Shown here: piece after piece, positions 16,199-24,599 of the stretch
Layout of the letters: every line of letters begins with the position of its first letter
Numbering within the stretch: position 1 is the first letter of the stretch
Assembly (NCBI RefSeq): GCF_002257695.2
Contig: NZ_CP155571.1
DNA length: 64,000 nucleotides
DNA from: Sporomusa acidovorans
GTDB lineage: Bacteria; Bacillota; Negativicutes; Sporomusales; Sporomusaceae
Strand: one strand, 5' to 3'
The notes under the pieces: model-generated
What the model was told of the DNA's origin: nothing
The model's input: only the letters and a program-made list of their open reading frames with translations
Database searches by the model: none
Translations under genes and position numbers: made by a program

Positions 16199-16231
16199 CA
16201 TCCAATAAGCTCGGACTTCAGCCAGTCAAAC

Positions 16232-17770
16232 TCAAGCTTTCAACAGGCTTTTTCCCGTCATCTCGGCAGGCTGGGCAATGCCGGCCAATTCCAGAATGGT
16301 TGGCGCAACATCGGCCAGGATTCCTGCCCGCAGTTTACGTCCTTTGTGGGCCTCCGACACTAAAATCAGCGGCACCGCATTGGTCGTGTGAGCGGTAAAG
16401 GGTTCGCCTGTCACCGGATCACGCATCAGTTCGGCATTGCCGTGATCAGCGGTAATCAGGGTAATACCGCCGCAATCGCGCATGGCACTGACCAGGCGGC
16501 CGACGCACTGATCAACAGTCGCCACCGCCTGCAAGGCAGCGTCAAATATACCGGTGTGGCCAACCATGTCGCCGTTGGCATAATTAAGAATGATGAAGTC
16601 ATATCTGCCTGAGTGAATGGCCTCGACAACCTTGTCGGTCACTGCCAGCGCACTCATTTCCGGCTGCAGATCATACGTGGCTACTTTAGGTGAAGGAATC
16701 AGCAGCCGGTCTTCGCCGGCAAAGGGCTGTTCTTCGCCGCCATTTAGAAAATAGGTAACATGGGCATATTTTTCGGTTTCGGCAATACGCAGTTGGGTAA
16801 AGCCCGCCTTGCTCACTACCTCGCCCAGCGTATTGGCCGGATGGGTTGGCGGAAAAGCAACCGGCACATTGAACGACTCATCATATTGGGTCATCGTCGC
16901 AAAGTGCAAAGGAAAATATCCGGCTGAACGTTCGAAGCCGTCAAAGTCGGCATCAGTCAGCGCCCGGGTAAGCTGACGGCCCCGGTCGGGACGGAAATTA
17001 AAGAAAATGACGCCATCATTGGGCTTTAACCCAGCATACTCAGCGGTCGTTATAATAGCAGGCTCGACAAACTCGTCGGTTTTTCCCTGCCGGTAGGAAG
17101 CTTCAACCGCAGCGACTGCGCTAGCGGCTTGCTGGCCCTGACAGTTAACAAGGGCCTGATATTCCTTGCCTGTGCGCTCCCAGCGTTTATCCCTGTCCAT
17201 GGCATAATACCGTCCGGCCAGGGTAGCGATCCTGCCGACACCGATTTTTGCCATAGCCGTTTCAAGATCTTTAATATAGGCAATCGCGCTGCTTGGCGGC
17301 ACATCCCGCCCGTCCAGGAAGGCGTGGACATAGACTTGCTTGATTCCCCGCCGTTTGGCTAATTCCAGTAACGCGTACACATGGGTGATATGGCTGTGAA
17401 CACCGCCATCAGACAATAGGCCCATCAGATGCAGCGCCCCGTTTGATTTTTTGGTTTGTTCACAGATCTCGGACAGTACCGTATTGGTGAAAAAATCGCC
17501 GTCCTTGATGGCTTTGCTGATGCGGGTAAGTTCCTGATAGATAATACGGCCGGCGCCAATATTTAAATGGCCGACTTCCGAATTTCCCATTTGCCCGTCA
17601 GGCAAACCAACCGCTTCACCTGAGCAGGCAAGCTTGGTCACCGGATACAATTCCGACAGTAATTTCATATGCGGCGTATCAGCTCTGGCGATAGAGTTGA
17701 ACTCGTCATCTTCACGGCCAATTCCCCAGCCGTCAAGAATAACAAGGGCGATAGGCGTTGATAGTTTCAC
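16232..17770 (-). CDS. gpmI: 2,3-bisphosphoglycerate-independent phosphoglycerate mutase
   Basis: The 512-residue manganese enzyme interconverts 3- and 2-phosphoglycerate. Motifs include VILDGWG (first Asp metal ligand), MGNSEVGHLNIGAGR (phosphoserine), NYANGDMVGHTG and TADHGNAE (metal ligands). The GTG start at 17770 has GAGGAG seven bases upstream; a longer frame in the preceding gene is spurious. The stop is 17 bases past the last conserved motif region (TGKSLLKA). It is the last gene still linked to cggR. Confidence 0.96.
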   Translation of the reverse strand: MKLSTPIALVILDGWGIGREDDEFNSIARADTPHMKLLSELYPVTKLACSGEAVGLPDGQMGNSEVGHLNIGAGRIIYQELTRISKAIKDGDFFTNTVLSEICEQTKKSNGALHLMGLLSDGGVHSHITHVYALLELAKRRGIKQVYVHAFLDGRDVPPSSAIAYIKDLETAMAKIGVGRIATLAGRYYAMDRDKRWERTGKEYQALVNCQGQQAASAVAAVEASYRQGKTDEFVEPAIITTAEYAGLKPNDGVIFFNFRPDRGRQLTRALTDADFDGFERSAGYFPLHFATMTQYDESFNVPVAFPPTHPANTLGEVVSKAGFTQLRIAETEKYAHVTYFLNGGEEQPFAGEDRLLIPSPKVATYDLQPEMSALAVTDKVVEAIHSGRYDFIILNYANGDMVGHTGIFDAALQAVATVDQCVGRLVSAMRDCGGITLITADHGNAELMRDPVTGEPFTAHTTNAVPLILVSEAHKGRKLRAGILADVAPTILELAGIAQPAEMTGKSLLKA

Positions 17771-17786
17771 TTTTTTCTCCTCGTGA

Positions 17787-18539
17787 TTATTTAAACTTAA
17801 CCAGCTTGCTGAAAGAATCGGCTTCCAGGCTTGCCCCGCCGACCAGCGCGCCGTCAATATCCGGTTTCGCCATAAGTTCGGCCACGTTGTCCGGCTTAAC
17901 GCTGCCGCCATATTGGATACGGACGCTCTCAGCGCTGGCTGAACCAAACAATTCGCCAACCGTACGGCGGATAAAGGCGCATACCGCATTAGCGTCCTCC
18001 GCCGATGCGGTGCGGCCGGTACCGATGGCCCATACCGGCTCGTAAGCGATAACCAATCCGGCCACCTGTTCGGCGTTAAGGCCTTCCAGAGCGCCTTTTA
18101 CCTGGGCCCCGACAACCTGTTCTGTTGCCTTGGCTTCGCGTTCAGCAAGCGTTTCGCCAACACACATAATGGGTTTCAGCCCGGCTGTAAACGCGGCTTT
18201 GAGCTTCTTGTTGACGGTTTGATCTGTCTCCGCAAAATACTGACGGCGCTCGGAATGACCGATAATTACATGGGTGCAGCCGATGTCTTTCAGCATTCCC
18301 GGGGCAATTTCCCCGGTGAAAGCCCCTTTGTCTTCCCAATGCATATTTTGAGCACCTAAGCCGATATTGGTTCCGGCTACAGCAGCGGCTACGGCCGTTA
18401 AAGCCGTAAAGGGAGGACAAACAACAATCTCCACAGCGGTTACTGTGCGCGTGAGAGCGTTCAATTCCTGCACTAGTTTGGCGCCTTCCCCGGCGGTCTT
18501 ATGCATTTTCCAGTTACCGGCAATGATGGGTTTGCGCAT
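17787..18539 (-). CDS. tpiA: Triosephosphate isomerase
   Basis: The 250-residue TIM barrel interconverts dihydroxyacetone phosphate and glyceraldehyde 3-phosphate. Catalytic motifs are GNWKMHKTAGE (Lys), IIGHSERRQ (electrophilic His) and VIAYEPVWAIGTG (catalytic Glu), with the phosphate-binding QYGGSVKPDN. The ATG at 18539 follows GGGAGTGG. It lies 19 bases after pgk and 16 bases before gpmI. Confidence 0.97.
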   Translation of the reverse strand: MRKPIIAGNWKMHKTAGEGAKLVQELNALTRTVTAVEIVVCPPFTALTAVAAAVAGTNIGLGAQNMHWEDKGAFTGEIAPGMLKDIGCTHVIIGHSERRQYFAETDQTVNKKLKAAFTAGLKPIMCVGETLAEREAKATEQVVGAQVKGALEGLNAEQVAGLVIAYEPVWAIGTGRTASAEDANAVCAFIRRTVGELFGSASAESVRIQYGGSVKPDNVAELMAKPDIDGALVGGASLEADSFSKLVKFK

Positions 18540-18558
18540 ATTCTCCACTCCCTTATAC

Positions 18559-19746
18559 TTATTTGTCTGCCAGGGCGGCAACACCCGGCAGTTCTTTTCC
18601 TTCCAGGAATTCCAGCGAGGCCCCGCCGCCTGTCGAGATATGACTGATCTTAGCAGCAAGCTTGAGTTTTTCCAGGGCAGCCACCGAATCGCCGCCACCG
18701 ACAATACTCTTGGCGCCCGACGCTGCTACGGCCCTGGCCACCGCTTCTGTACCGACGGCAAAAGCATCAAATTCAAATACGCCCATCGGGCCGTTCCATA
18801 CGACTGTCTTGGCGCCCTGTAAGGCGGCGGCAAATTTTTCCGCCGTTGCCGATCCCAGGTCAAGCGCCATCCACTCAGCCGGTATTTGGTCGACCGCTAC
18901 CGTTTTATGCGCCGCATCGGCGGCAAATTTATCGGCTACCACCACATCTGCGGGCAGCAGCAGTTTGACACCTTTCTTTTGAGCCGTTGCCAGCAGTTCT
19001 TTGGCTAAAGCAAACTTATCCGCCTCTACCAGTGATTTACCGGTCTGATAGCCTTGGGCAGCCAGGAAGGTATTGGCCATCCCGCCGCCAATAATAAGCG
19101 TATCCACCTTATTTAGCAGATTCTCGATGACGCCAATTTTATCGGAAACTTTGGCGCCGCCGATTATGGCGACAAACGGACGAACCGGATCGGAAACGGC
19201 CTGGCCTAAAAACAGCAGTTCTTTATCCATCAAAAATCCGGATACGGCCGGTATATACTTAGTGATCCCATGTACCGAGGCATGAGCCCGGTGGGACACG
19301 CCAAATGCATCGTTTACCATGATATCGGCCAAGCTTGCCAGTTGCTTGGCAAACTCAGGATCATTTTTTTCTTCTTCAGGATTAAAACGCAGATTTTCCA
19401 GCATCAGCAGTTGGCCGGGCTGCAACGCGGCCGCCATTTTTCTGGCCTCCGGCCCTACACTGTCGGCAGCAAATAATACTTCCCGGCCATAAAGTAATTG
19501 GGAAAGTTTTTGGGCAACAGGCTTAAGGGAAAATTCAGGCACAATTTTGCCTTTGGGGCGTCCCAGATGACTGGCAATAATTACTGCGGCATTTTTGGAC
19601 AATAAAAATTCCAGGGTGGGAAGTGTTGCCCGGATGCGGGTATCATCTGTGATATTGCCGGCTTTATCCATCGGTACGTTATAATCAACCCGGACAAATA
19701 CTTTTTTCCCGGCTACCCAGATATCGTTTAAACTTTGCTTATTCAT
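18559..19746 (-). CDS. pgk: Phosphoglycerate kinase
   Basis: The 395-residue enzyme makes ATP from 1,3-bisphosphoglycerate. Motifs RVDYNVPMD, SHLGRPKG and the nucleotide-binding GGGDSVAALEK near the C-terminus are intact. Start is taken as ATG 19746 (MNKQSLND), with GGAGGG seven bases upstream; an earlier ATG overlaps that site. It follows gap by 78 bases. Confidence 0.96.
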   Translation of the reverse strand: MNKQSLNDIWVAGKKVFVRVDYNVPMDKAGNITDDTRIRATLPTLEFLLSKNAAVIIASHLGRPKGKIVPEFSLKPVAQKLSQLLYGREVLFAADSVGPEARKMAAALQPGQLLMLENLRFNPEEEKNDPEFAKQLASLADIMVNDAFGVSHRAHASVHGITKYIPAVSGFLMDKELLFLGQAVSDPVRPFVAIIGGAKVSDKIGVIENLLNKVDTLIIGGGMANTFLAAQGYQTGKSLVEADKFALAKELLATAQKKGVKLLLPADVVVADKFAADAAHKTVAVDQIPAEWMALDLGSATAEKFAAALQGAKTVVWNGPMGVFEFDAFAVGTEAVARAVAASGAKSIVGGGDSVAALEKLKLAAKISHISTGGGASLEFLEGKELPGVAALADK

Positions 19747-19824
19747 AACCATTCCCTCCATTTTCAGCAGGTGTGGTATAAGAGAAGCAACCTGAAAGCA
19801 GGATTGCTTCTCCTATTCATAATC

Positions 19825-20832
19825 TTACAGACCCTTACTGATAATAAAGTCAATAAGGTCAACAACCCGGTTGGAATAGCCCCATTCATTGTCATACCAG
19901 GAAACAACCTTAACCAAATCGTCACCCACCATCATTGTCGACAAACCATCGACGATGGAAGAGTGGGCATTGCCGTTGTAGTCTTTGGAAACAAGCGGTT
20001 CTTCGGAAAAGGCCATAATTCCTTTGAGTTCACCGTTAGCTGCCTCTTTAAGGGCGGCATTGACGGTGTCCACAGTAGCCGGTTTTTCCAGTTGGGCGAC
20101 AAGGTCGGTAATCGATACATTCGGCGTAGGCACCCGCAGGGCAAAGCCATTCAGTTTGCCTTTTAACTCCGGCAAAACAAGCGCTACTGCTTTGGCCGCG
20201 CCGGTTGTCGTCGGAATAATCGACACACCGGCAGCGCGGGCCCGACGGAGATCTTTATGAGGTAGATCAAGAATATTTTGGTCATTTGTATAGGCATGAA
20301 CGGTCGTCATTAAACCGGATTTAATCCCGAATTTTTCCTGAAGCACTTTGGCAAAAGGAGCCAGGCAGTTAGTGGTACAGGATGCATTGGAGATAATTTG
20401 ATGTTTGGCCGGATCGTATTTAGCCTGGTTAACACCCATAACAATGGTAATATCTTCATTTTTTCCCGGTGCGGAGATAATTACTTTTTTGGCGCCTGCC
20501 GCCACATGGGCCATCGCCTTATCCTTTTCCGTGAAACGACCGGTCGATTCAACGACAATATCGACCCCCATCGCCTTCCAGGGCAGTTGTGCCGGATCTT
20601 TTTCGGCAAGTACCTTAACAAGTCGGCCATTTACTTCAATACCGCCGTCAACCGCTTTCACTTCGGCAGGCATAGTGCCATGCACAGAATCATATTTTAA
20701 AAGATGCGCCAGGGTTTTGGCATCAGTCAGATCATTAACAGCCACAATTTCGAACTGCGGGTTGTTTACTGCTGCACGAAAAACATTTCTGCCTATACGA
20801 CCAAAACCATTAATACCAACTTTGATTGTCAT
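19825..20832 (-). CDS. gap: Glyceraldehyde-3-phosphate dehydrogenase
   Basis: The 335-residue type I enzyme oxidises glyceraldehyde 3-phosphate with NAD. It has the Rossmann motif GINGFGRIGRNVFRA, the catalytic Cys in SNASCTTNCLAP and the C-terminal SWYDNEWGYSNRVVDL. Asp in VNDLTD after the second strand favours NAD over NADP. It directly follows cggR (13 bases), as in Bacillus. Confidence 0.97.
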   Translation of the reverse strand: MTIKVGINGFGRIGRNVFRAAVNNPQFEIVAVNDLTDAKTLAHLLKYDSVHGTMPAEVKAVDGGIEVNGRLVKVLAEKDPAQLPWKAMGVDIVVESTGRFTEKDKAMAHVAAGAKKVIISAPGKNEDITIVMGVNQAKYDPAKHQIISNASCTTNCLAPFAKVLQEKFGIKSGLMTTVHAYTNDQNILDLPHKDLRRARAAGVSIIPTTTGAAKAVALVLPELKGKLNGFALRVPTPNVSITDLVAQLEKPATVDTVNAALKEAANGELKGIMAFSEEPLVSKDYNGNAHSSIVDGLSTMMVGDDLVKVVSWYDNEWGYSNRVVDLIDFIISKGL

Positions 20833-20845
20833 TAGAAAACGCCTC

Positions 20846-21880
20846 CTAAAAATTATTAGTGTTTATTAATAACTGAATAGCCTTTGCCGCCGCTTCATCA
20901 GTAATAAGCACATCCTGCCCGCCTGTACCGGCAACCGCCAAAATTGCCTTGGCCTTGGCCTTGCCCCCGGCGACTGCAATTACTGTACCTATTCCGGCCA
21001 AGTCATCCAGTCGTAAACCAATACTGCTCGTAACATACACAACTTTTCCCGGCAAAGCGCAATATTGCCCCAGTGCTTCGCCAACAGCCCCAGCCTGCTC
21101 AATCTCGGCAATAGTAGAGGCTGCCACACCACGCCGCCCTGCCATTTCAGCCGCCTCGCCAATCCCGTGAACCAGGATGTCGGCCTCTTTAATCATGTCG
21201 GCCACCGCTTTTAGATTGGCATCTCCGGCCAATATGGCTTCCAGCGTCTCTTCATTTACCCCGTCAGGAATATGCAGTAGACGATAACGGCCGCCCAGCT
21301 TATTGGCCATAACGGCGGCAATGGTGTTGGCCTGATATTCCACGATCTCGCCCAGACCGCCACGTGCCGGTACTACCGTGGTTGTGGGCAGTGTAAAATG
21401 AATCGCTGCCGCTACCTTGGCCATGGTTGAGCCACCGCTTACGGCGACAATCATATTATCTCCCAAGTATTCACCAAGTACACCTGCGGCAGCCCGGCCA
21501 AGTTCGCGGCGCACCGCAATGTCGGCTTCACTGTCGCCGGGAATGATAACCACTTTTTTAAGATTGAGCCGCTCTGCCAGTTCATCCTCAAGGCCGACCA
21601 AGTCATGGAGCAGCCGGACATATTCGGCTAAATCAGGCAATAATGCCTGCCCTTCCGCCGTCACACTAATGCCTAACTGTGAAAACTCGACAAGTCCGGC
21701 GTTTTTTAGCCAGTCTACCTGAGCCCTGACTCCGCGTTCACCTACATCCAGCATAGCGGCCAAGGCCCGGCGGCCTATCGGCTGAGCATGCTGAATATGG
21801 CGCAGGAGATTGTAGCGTGCTTCAATGGTTTGTATAAGTTCCGGCGCAAGTTTGCGCTGTAGCTGAATAAATCTTTCCAT
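20846..21880 (-). CDS. cggR: Central glycolytic genes regulator CggR
   Basis: The 344-residue SorC-family repressor has an N-terminal DNA-binding region that includes a winged helix-turn-helix (IGRRALAAMLDVGERGVRAQVDWLKNAG) and a C-terminal sugar-phosphate-binding domain (VAVSGGSTMAKVA, then VHGIGEA). In Bacillus it is inactivated by fructose-1,6-bisphosphate and represses the gap operon. Two matching operator repeats lie just upstream, so autorepression of the whole operon is likely. Confidence 0.93.
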   Translation of the reverse strand: MERFIQLQRKLAPELIQTIEARYNLLRHIQHAQPIGRRALAAMLDVGERGVRAQVDWLKNAGLVEFSQLGISVTAEGQALLPDLAEYVRLLHDLVGLEDELAERLNLKKVVIIPGDSEADIAVRRELGRAAAGVLGEYLGDNMIVAVSGGSTMAKVAAAIHFTLPTTTVVPARGGLGEIVEYQANTIAAVMANKLGGRYRLLHIPDGVNEETLEAILAGDANLKAVADMIKEADILVHGIGEAAEMAGRRGVAASTIAEIEQAGAVGEALGQYCALPGKVVYVTSSIGLRLDDLAGIGTVIAVAGGKAKAKAILAVAGTGGQDVLITDEAAAKAIQLLINTNNF

Positions 21881-21908
21881 ACTAACCGATCTCCCCGGGC
21901 TAATTTAT

Positions 21909-21933
21909 GTCCCGCATAACCATATTATGTCCC
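21909..21933 (-). promoter_or_regulatory. CggR operator
   Basis: On the minus strand GGGACATAA occurs twice with a 20-base period (boxes ending at 21909 and 21929). The Bacillus subtilis CggR operator also has CGGGAC boxes repeated at 20 bases. The site is 29-53 bases before the cggR start. Confidence 0.7.
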
Positions 21934-22060
21934 ACCGGAAGATAAAAAAACCAGATAGTTTTCCTATCGCCTTTTTTTGTATTCGGCAGTCACCTAGAAA
22001 TTCCTGCTTTTTGAGGGAAATTTTTATGCCCGGAGAAGATTTATCAGGCGCAAAATGCAC

Positions 22061-22105
22061 AGAGAAGTCCCTATGCCGGCTAACCGGCATAACAGGGACT
22101 TCTCT
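22061..22105 (-). terminator. Terminator after glpK
   Basis: AGAGAAGTCCCTA then TGCCGG pair with CCGGCA and TAACAGGGACTTCTCT, forming a stem of about 19 pairs with a small internal bulge. It lies 54 bases beyond the glpK stop and separates it from the cggR promoter. Confidence 0.7.
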
Positions 22106-22159
22106 TCATCTCTAAGTCCGGCTTTATACTATTATAAGAAGATTAGCGGCTGTTGGTGC

Positions 22160-23656
22160 TTAGTCTTCCCAATCCATAGAGCGTTTAACTGCTTTTTGCC
22201 AGCCTTTATAGAATTTGCCGCTCTCTTCAGCCGGCATTTTAGGGCTGAAACGGGTATCCAGTTTCCAGTTCTGAACCAGATCCTCTTTATTGGTCCATAC
22301 GCCAACAGCCAAGCCGGCCAAATAAGCCGCCCCCAGAGCCGTAGTCTCCGTCACTTGCGGACGGTCAACAGGCACACCCAGAATGTCGGCCTGGAACTGC
22401 ATGAGAATATTATTAATAACAGCGCCGCCGTCAACCTTGAGGGCCTGCAGTTTTATATCGGAATCGGCCTCCATCGCGCTCAGCACGTCTTTGGTCTGAT
22501 AAGCCATCGAATCAAGGGTAGCCCGGACAATATGGGCTTTCGTCGTACCCCGGGTCAGACCCAGAATGGCACCGCGGGCCGTCATATTCCAGTAGGGCGC
22601 ACCCAACCCCACAAAGGCCGGAACAACATACACACCCTCAGAGTCGTTAACCTTTTTGGCAATATACTCCGAATCAGGCGCAGCATCAATCAGTTTCAGG
22701 CCGTCGCGCAGCCATTGAATAGCCGAACCGGCTACAAAAATACTGCCTTCCAGCGCGTACTCTACCTTGCCGCCAAGTCCCCAGGCAATAGTGGTCAATA
22801 GGCCGTTTTTCGATTCGTAGACTTTGTCGCCGGTATTCATCAGCATAAAGCAGCCGGTGCCATACGTATTTTTTGCCATACCGGGCTTAAAGCAGGTTTG
22901 ACCGAACAACGCTGCTTGCTGGTCGCCGGCCGCGCCGGCAATTGGCACCGAGGCACCTAAGAATACTGTGGAATCGGTGTTGCCGTATACCTCGCTGGAA
23001 GGGCGAACCTGCGGCAGCATGGAAGCGGGTACAGTCAAGGCAGCCAGCAGTTCTTCATCCCATTTTAGTTCGCGAATATTGTATAGTAACGTCCGGGAAG
23101 CATTGGAGTAGTCGGTTACATGGACTTTGCCGCCCGACAGTTTCCAGATAAGCCAGGTATCAATGGTGCCAAACAGGAGATCGCCCTTTTCCGCCTTAGC
23201 GCGGGCGCCTTCAACATTATCCAGAATCCATTTTACTTTCGTACCTGAGAAATACGCATCTACAACCAGGCCGGTTTTCTTGCGGAACGTATCTTCCAGC
23301 CCTTTGGCTTTAAGATCATTACAAATATCCATCGTTTGCCGGGATTGCCAGACAATCGCGTTATATACCGGTTTTCCTGTCGTTTTATCCCACACAACAG
23401 TAGTTTCCCGCTGATTAGTGATGCCAATGGCTGCTATGTCAGCCGCACTAATGCCGGCTTTGGCAATTGCCTCGGCGGCAACCCCAATCTGTGAGCTCCA
23501 GATTTCATCGGCGTTATGCTCTACCCAGCCTGGTTTAGGGAAAATCTGGGTAAATTCTTTTTGCGCTACGGCTATGATGTTTGACTCCGAGTCAAAGATA
23601 ATGGCCCGCGAACTAGTGGTTCCCTGATCAAGCGCAAGTACATACTTTTTGGTCAT
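22160..23656 (-). CDS. glpK: Glycerol kinase
   Basis: The 498-residue FGGY-family kinase makes glycerol 3-phosphate. It begins ALDQGTTSSRAIIFD, has GAAGDQQAALFGQ and ends with the usual WEDW-like tail. In low-GC Gram-positives a His in a YHFYG-type segment before GIAGDQQ is phosphorylated by HPr; here the segment is DSTVFLG, without His, so this PTS control is probably absent. GAGGGAG precedes the ATG. A GlpP-type leader lies upstream and glpP is the next gene. Confidence 0.96.
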   Translation of the reverse strand: MTKKYVLALDQGTTSSRAIIFDSESNIIAVAQKEFTQIFPKPGWVEHNADEIWSSQIGVAAEAIAKAGISAADIAAIGITNQRETTVVWDKTTGKPVYNAIVWQSRQTMDICNDLKAKGLEDTFRKKTGLVVDAYFSGTKVKWILDNVEGARAKAEKGDLLFGTIDTWLIWKLSGGKVHVTDYSNASRTLLYNIRELKWDEELLAALTVPASMLPQVRPSSEVYGNTDSTVFLGASVPIAGAAGDQQAALFGQTCFKPGMAKNTYGTGCFMLMNTGDKVYESKNGLLTTIAWGLGGKVEYALEGSIFVAGSAIQWLRDGLKLIDAAPDSEYIAKKVNDSEGVYVVPAFVGLGAPYWNMTARGAILGLTRGTTKAHIVRATLDSMAYQTKDVLSAMEADSDIKLQALKVDGGAVINNILMQFQADILGVPVDRPQVTETTALGAAYLAGLAVGVWTNKEDLVQNWKLDTRFSPKMPAEESGKFYKGWQKAVKRSMDWED

Positions 23657-23712
23657 AACAGCAACTCCCTCTTTTTTTATTTTTTGATAGTAGCACCTCA
23701 GATATAAAAATA

Positions 23713-23766
23713 AAGCCCAAGCAACACCTAGCAGACAAGTTTTGTTCTAGGTGAAGACCCGGACTT
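23713..23766 (-). promoter_or_regulatory. glpK leader terminator, probable GlpP target
   Basis: On the minus strand CACCTAG and CTAGGTG form an inner stem, extended by AAGTCC against GGGCTT, and followed by TTATTTTTATAT. This lies between glpP and glpK, 57 bases before the glpK start. In Bacillus, GlpP with glycerol 3-phosphate prevents termination at such leaders. Confidence 0.65.
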
Positions 23767-23887
23767 TTCTTTATCTCTGTCCCTGTATTCTTCTAGTGTA
23801 ATATATTCTCATATTATTTGATAATTCCTGCTATTTTTTCAATACTTAAAAAAGTTAATATTTTCACTCATTTCAAGAGTTTTCTTT

Positions 23888-24454
23888 TTACCAAAGCTCG
23901 CGTTTACTGGCACTCACCGCCATCAACCCATTGCGTACAGCTACGGCAATATCTTCCTGCGTATGCATCAGGCCGCCGCCCAAAATGGGAAGACCGGTCA
24001 TATTGGCCAGTTCGGTTATCACACTGGCAGGAATAGAAGCCGGCAAGAGCTCCAGGGCGTCCGGTTTATACCCCTTAAGCAAATTGGCCCCTGTTTTAAT
24101 GGCTTCCGAATCCATTAAAAACAAGCGATGAATTACCAGCATTCCCGCATCACGGGCCAGTTTCCCCAACTGCGGTTTGGTCGTAATAACGGCCGCCACT
24201 CCCATTCGGGCCAGAAACACAATCCCCGCCTTGTCCTTACCTACACCGCCCAGCAAATCCAGATGAACCAGCACGCGTTTTTTGTGTTCACGGGCTTGGG
24301 CCAGCAGTTCCGGCAAAATATTAATATCGCCAAATAACAGGATTACGCTTGGGCAGGCTGAATGCTCCAGCGCATATTTAAAATCCTCGTAATTGCGAGG
24401 GGCCGGTATGACATTGCCATTGCATAACAATTTAACAATACCGTGCTGTGTCAC
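23888..24454 (-). CDS. glpP: Glycerol uptake operon antiterminator GlpP
   Basis: The 188-residue protein matches GlpP: VIPAPRNYEDFKYAL at the N-terminus, VLVHLDLLGGVGKDKAGIVFLARMG and LELLPASIPASVI with a glycerol-3-phosphate-binding barrel layout ending GLPILGGGLMHTQEDI. It binds the leader mRNA of glp genes and allows read-through. The GTG start at 24454 with GGCGGTGAG upstream fits; a longer frame adds 23 residues. Confidence 0.9.
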   Translation of the reverse strand: MTQHGIVKLLCNGNVIPAPRNYEDFKYALEHSACPSVILLFGDINILPELLAQAREHKKRVLVHLDLLGGVGKDKAGIVFLARMGVAAVITTKPQLGKLARDAGMLVIHRLFLMDSEAIKTGANLLKGYKPDALELLPASIPASVITELANMTGLPILGGGLMHTQEDIAVAVRNGLMAVSASKRELW

Positions 24455-24562
24455 TAGACACTCACCGCCTCTGTCATAAATTCTTATTATGTATTCGCCG
24501 TCCCCGGCAATAAACCTCTTCACTAATTATGAAAGTTTTGTTATTTTATGTAAAAAAATGAA

Positions 24563-24582
24563 GGTCTCCCCCAATGGAGACC
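24563..24582 (-). terminator. Terminator after rpoN
   Basis: GGTCTCC (24563-24569) pairs with GGAGACC (24576-24582); on the minus strand it is followed by TTCATTTTTTT. It lies 18 bases past the rpoN stop. Confidence 0.8.
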
Positions 24583-24599
24583 CTCGCAATTTTACTTCT

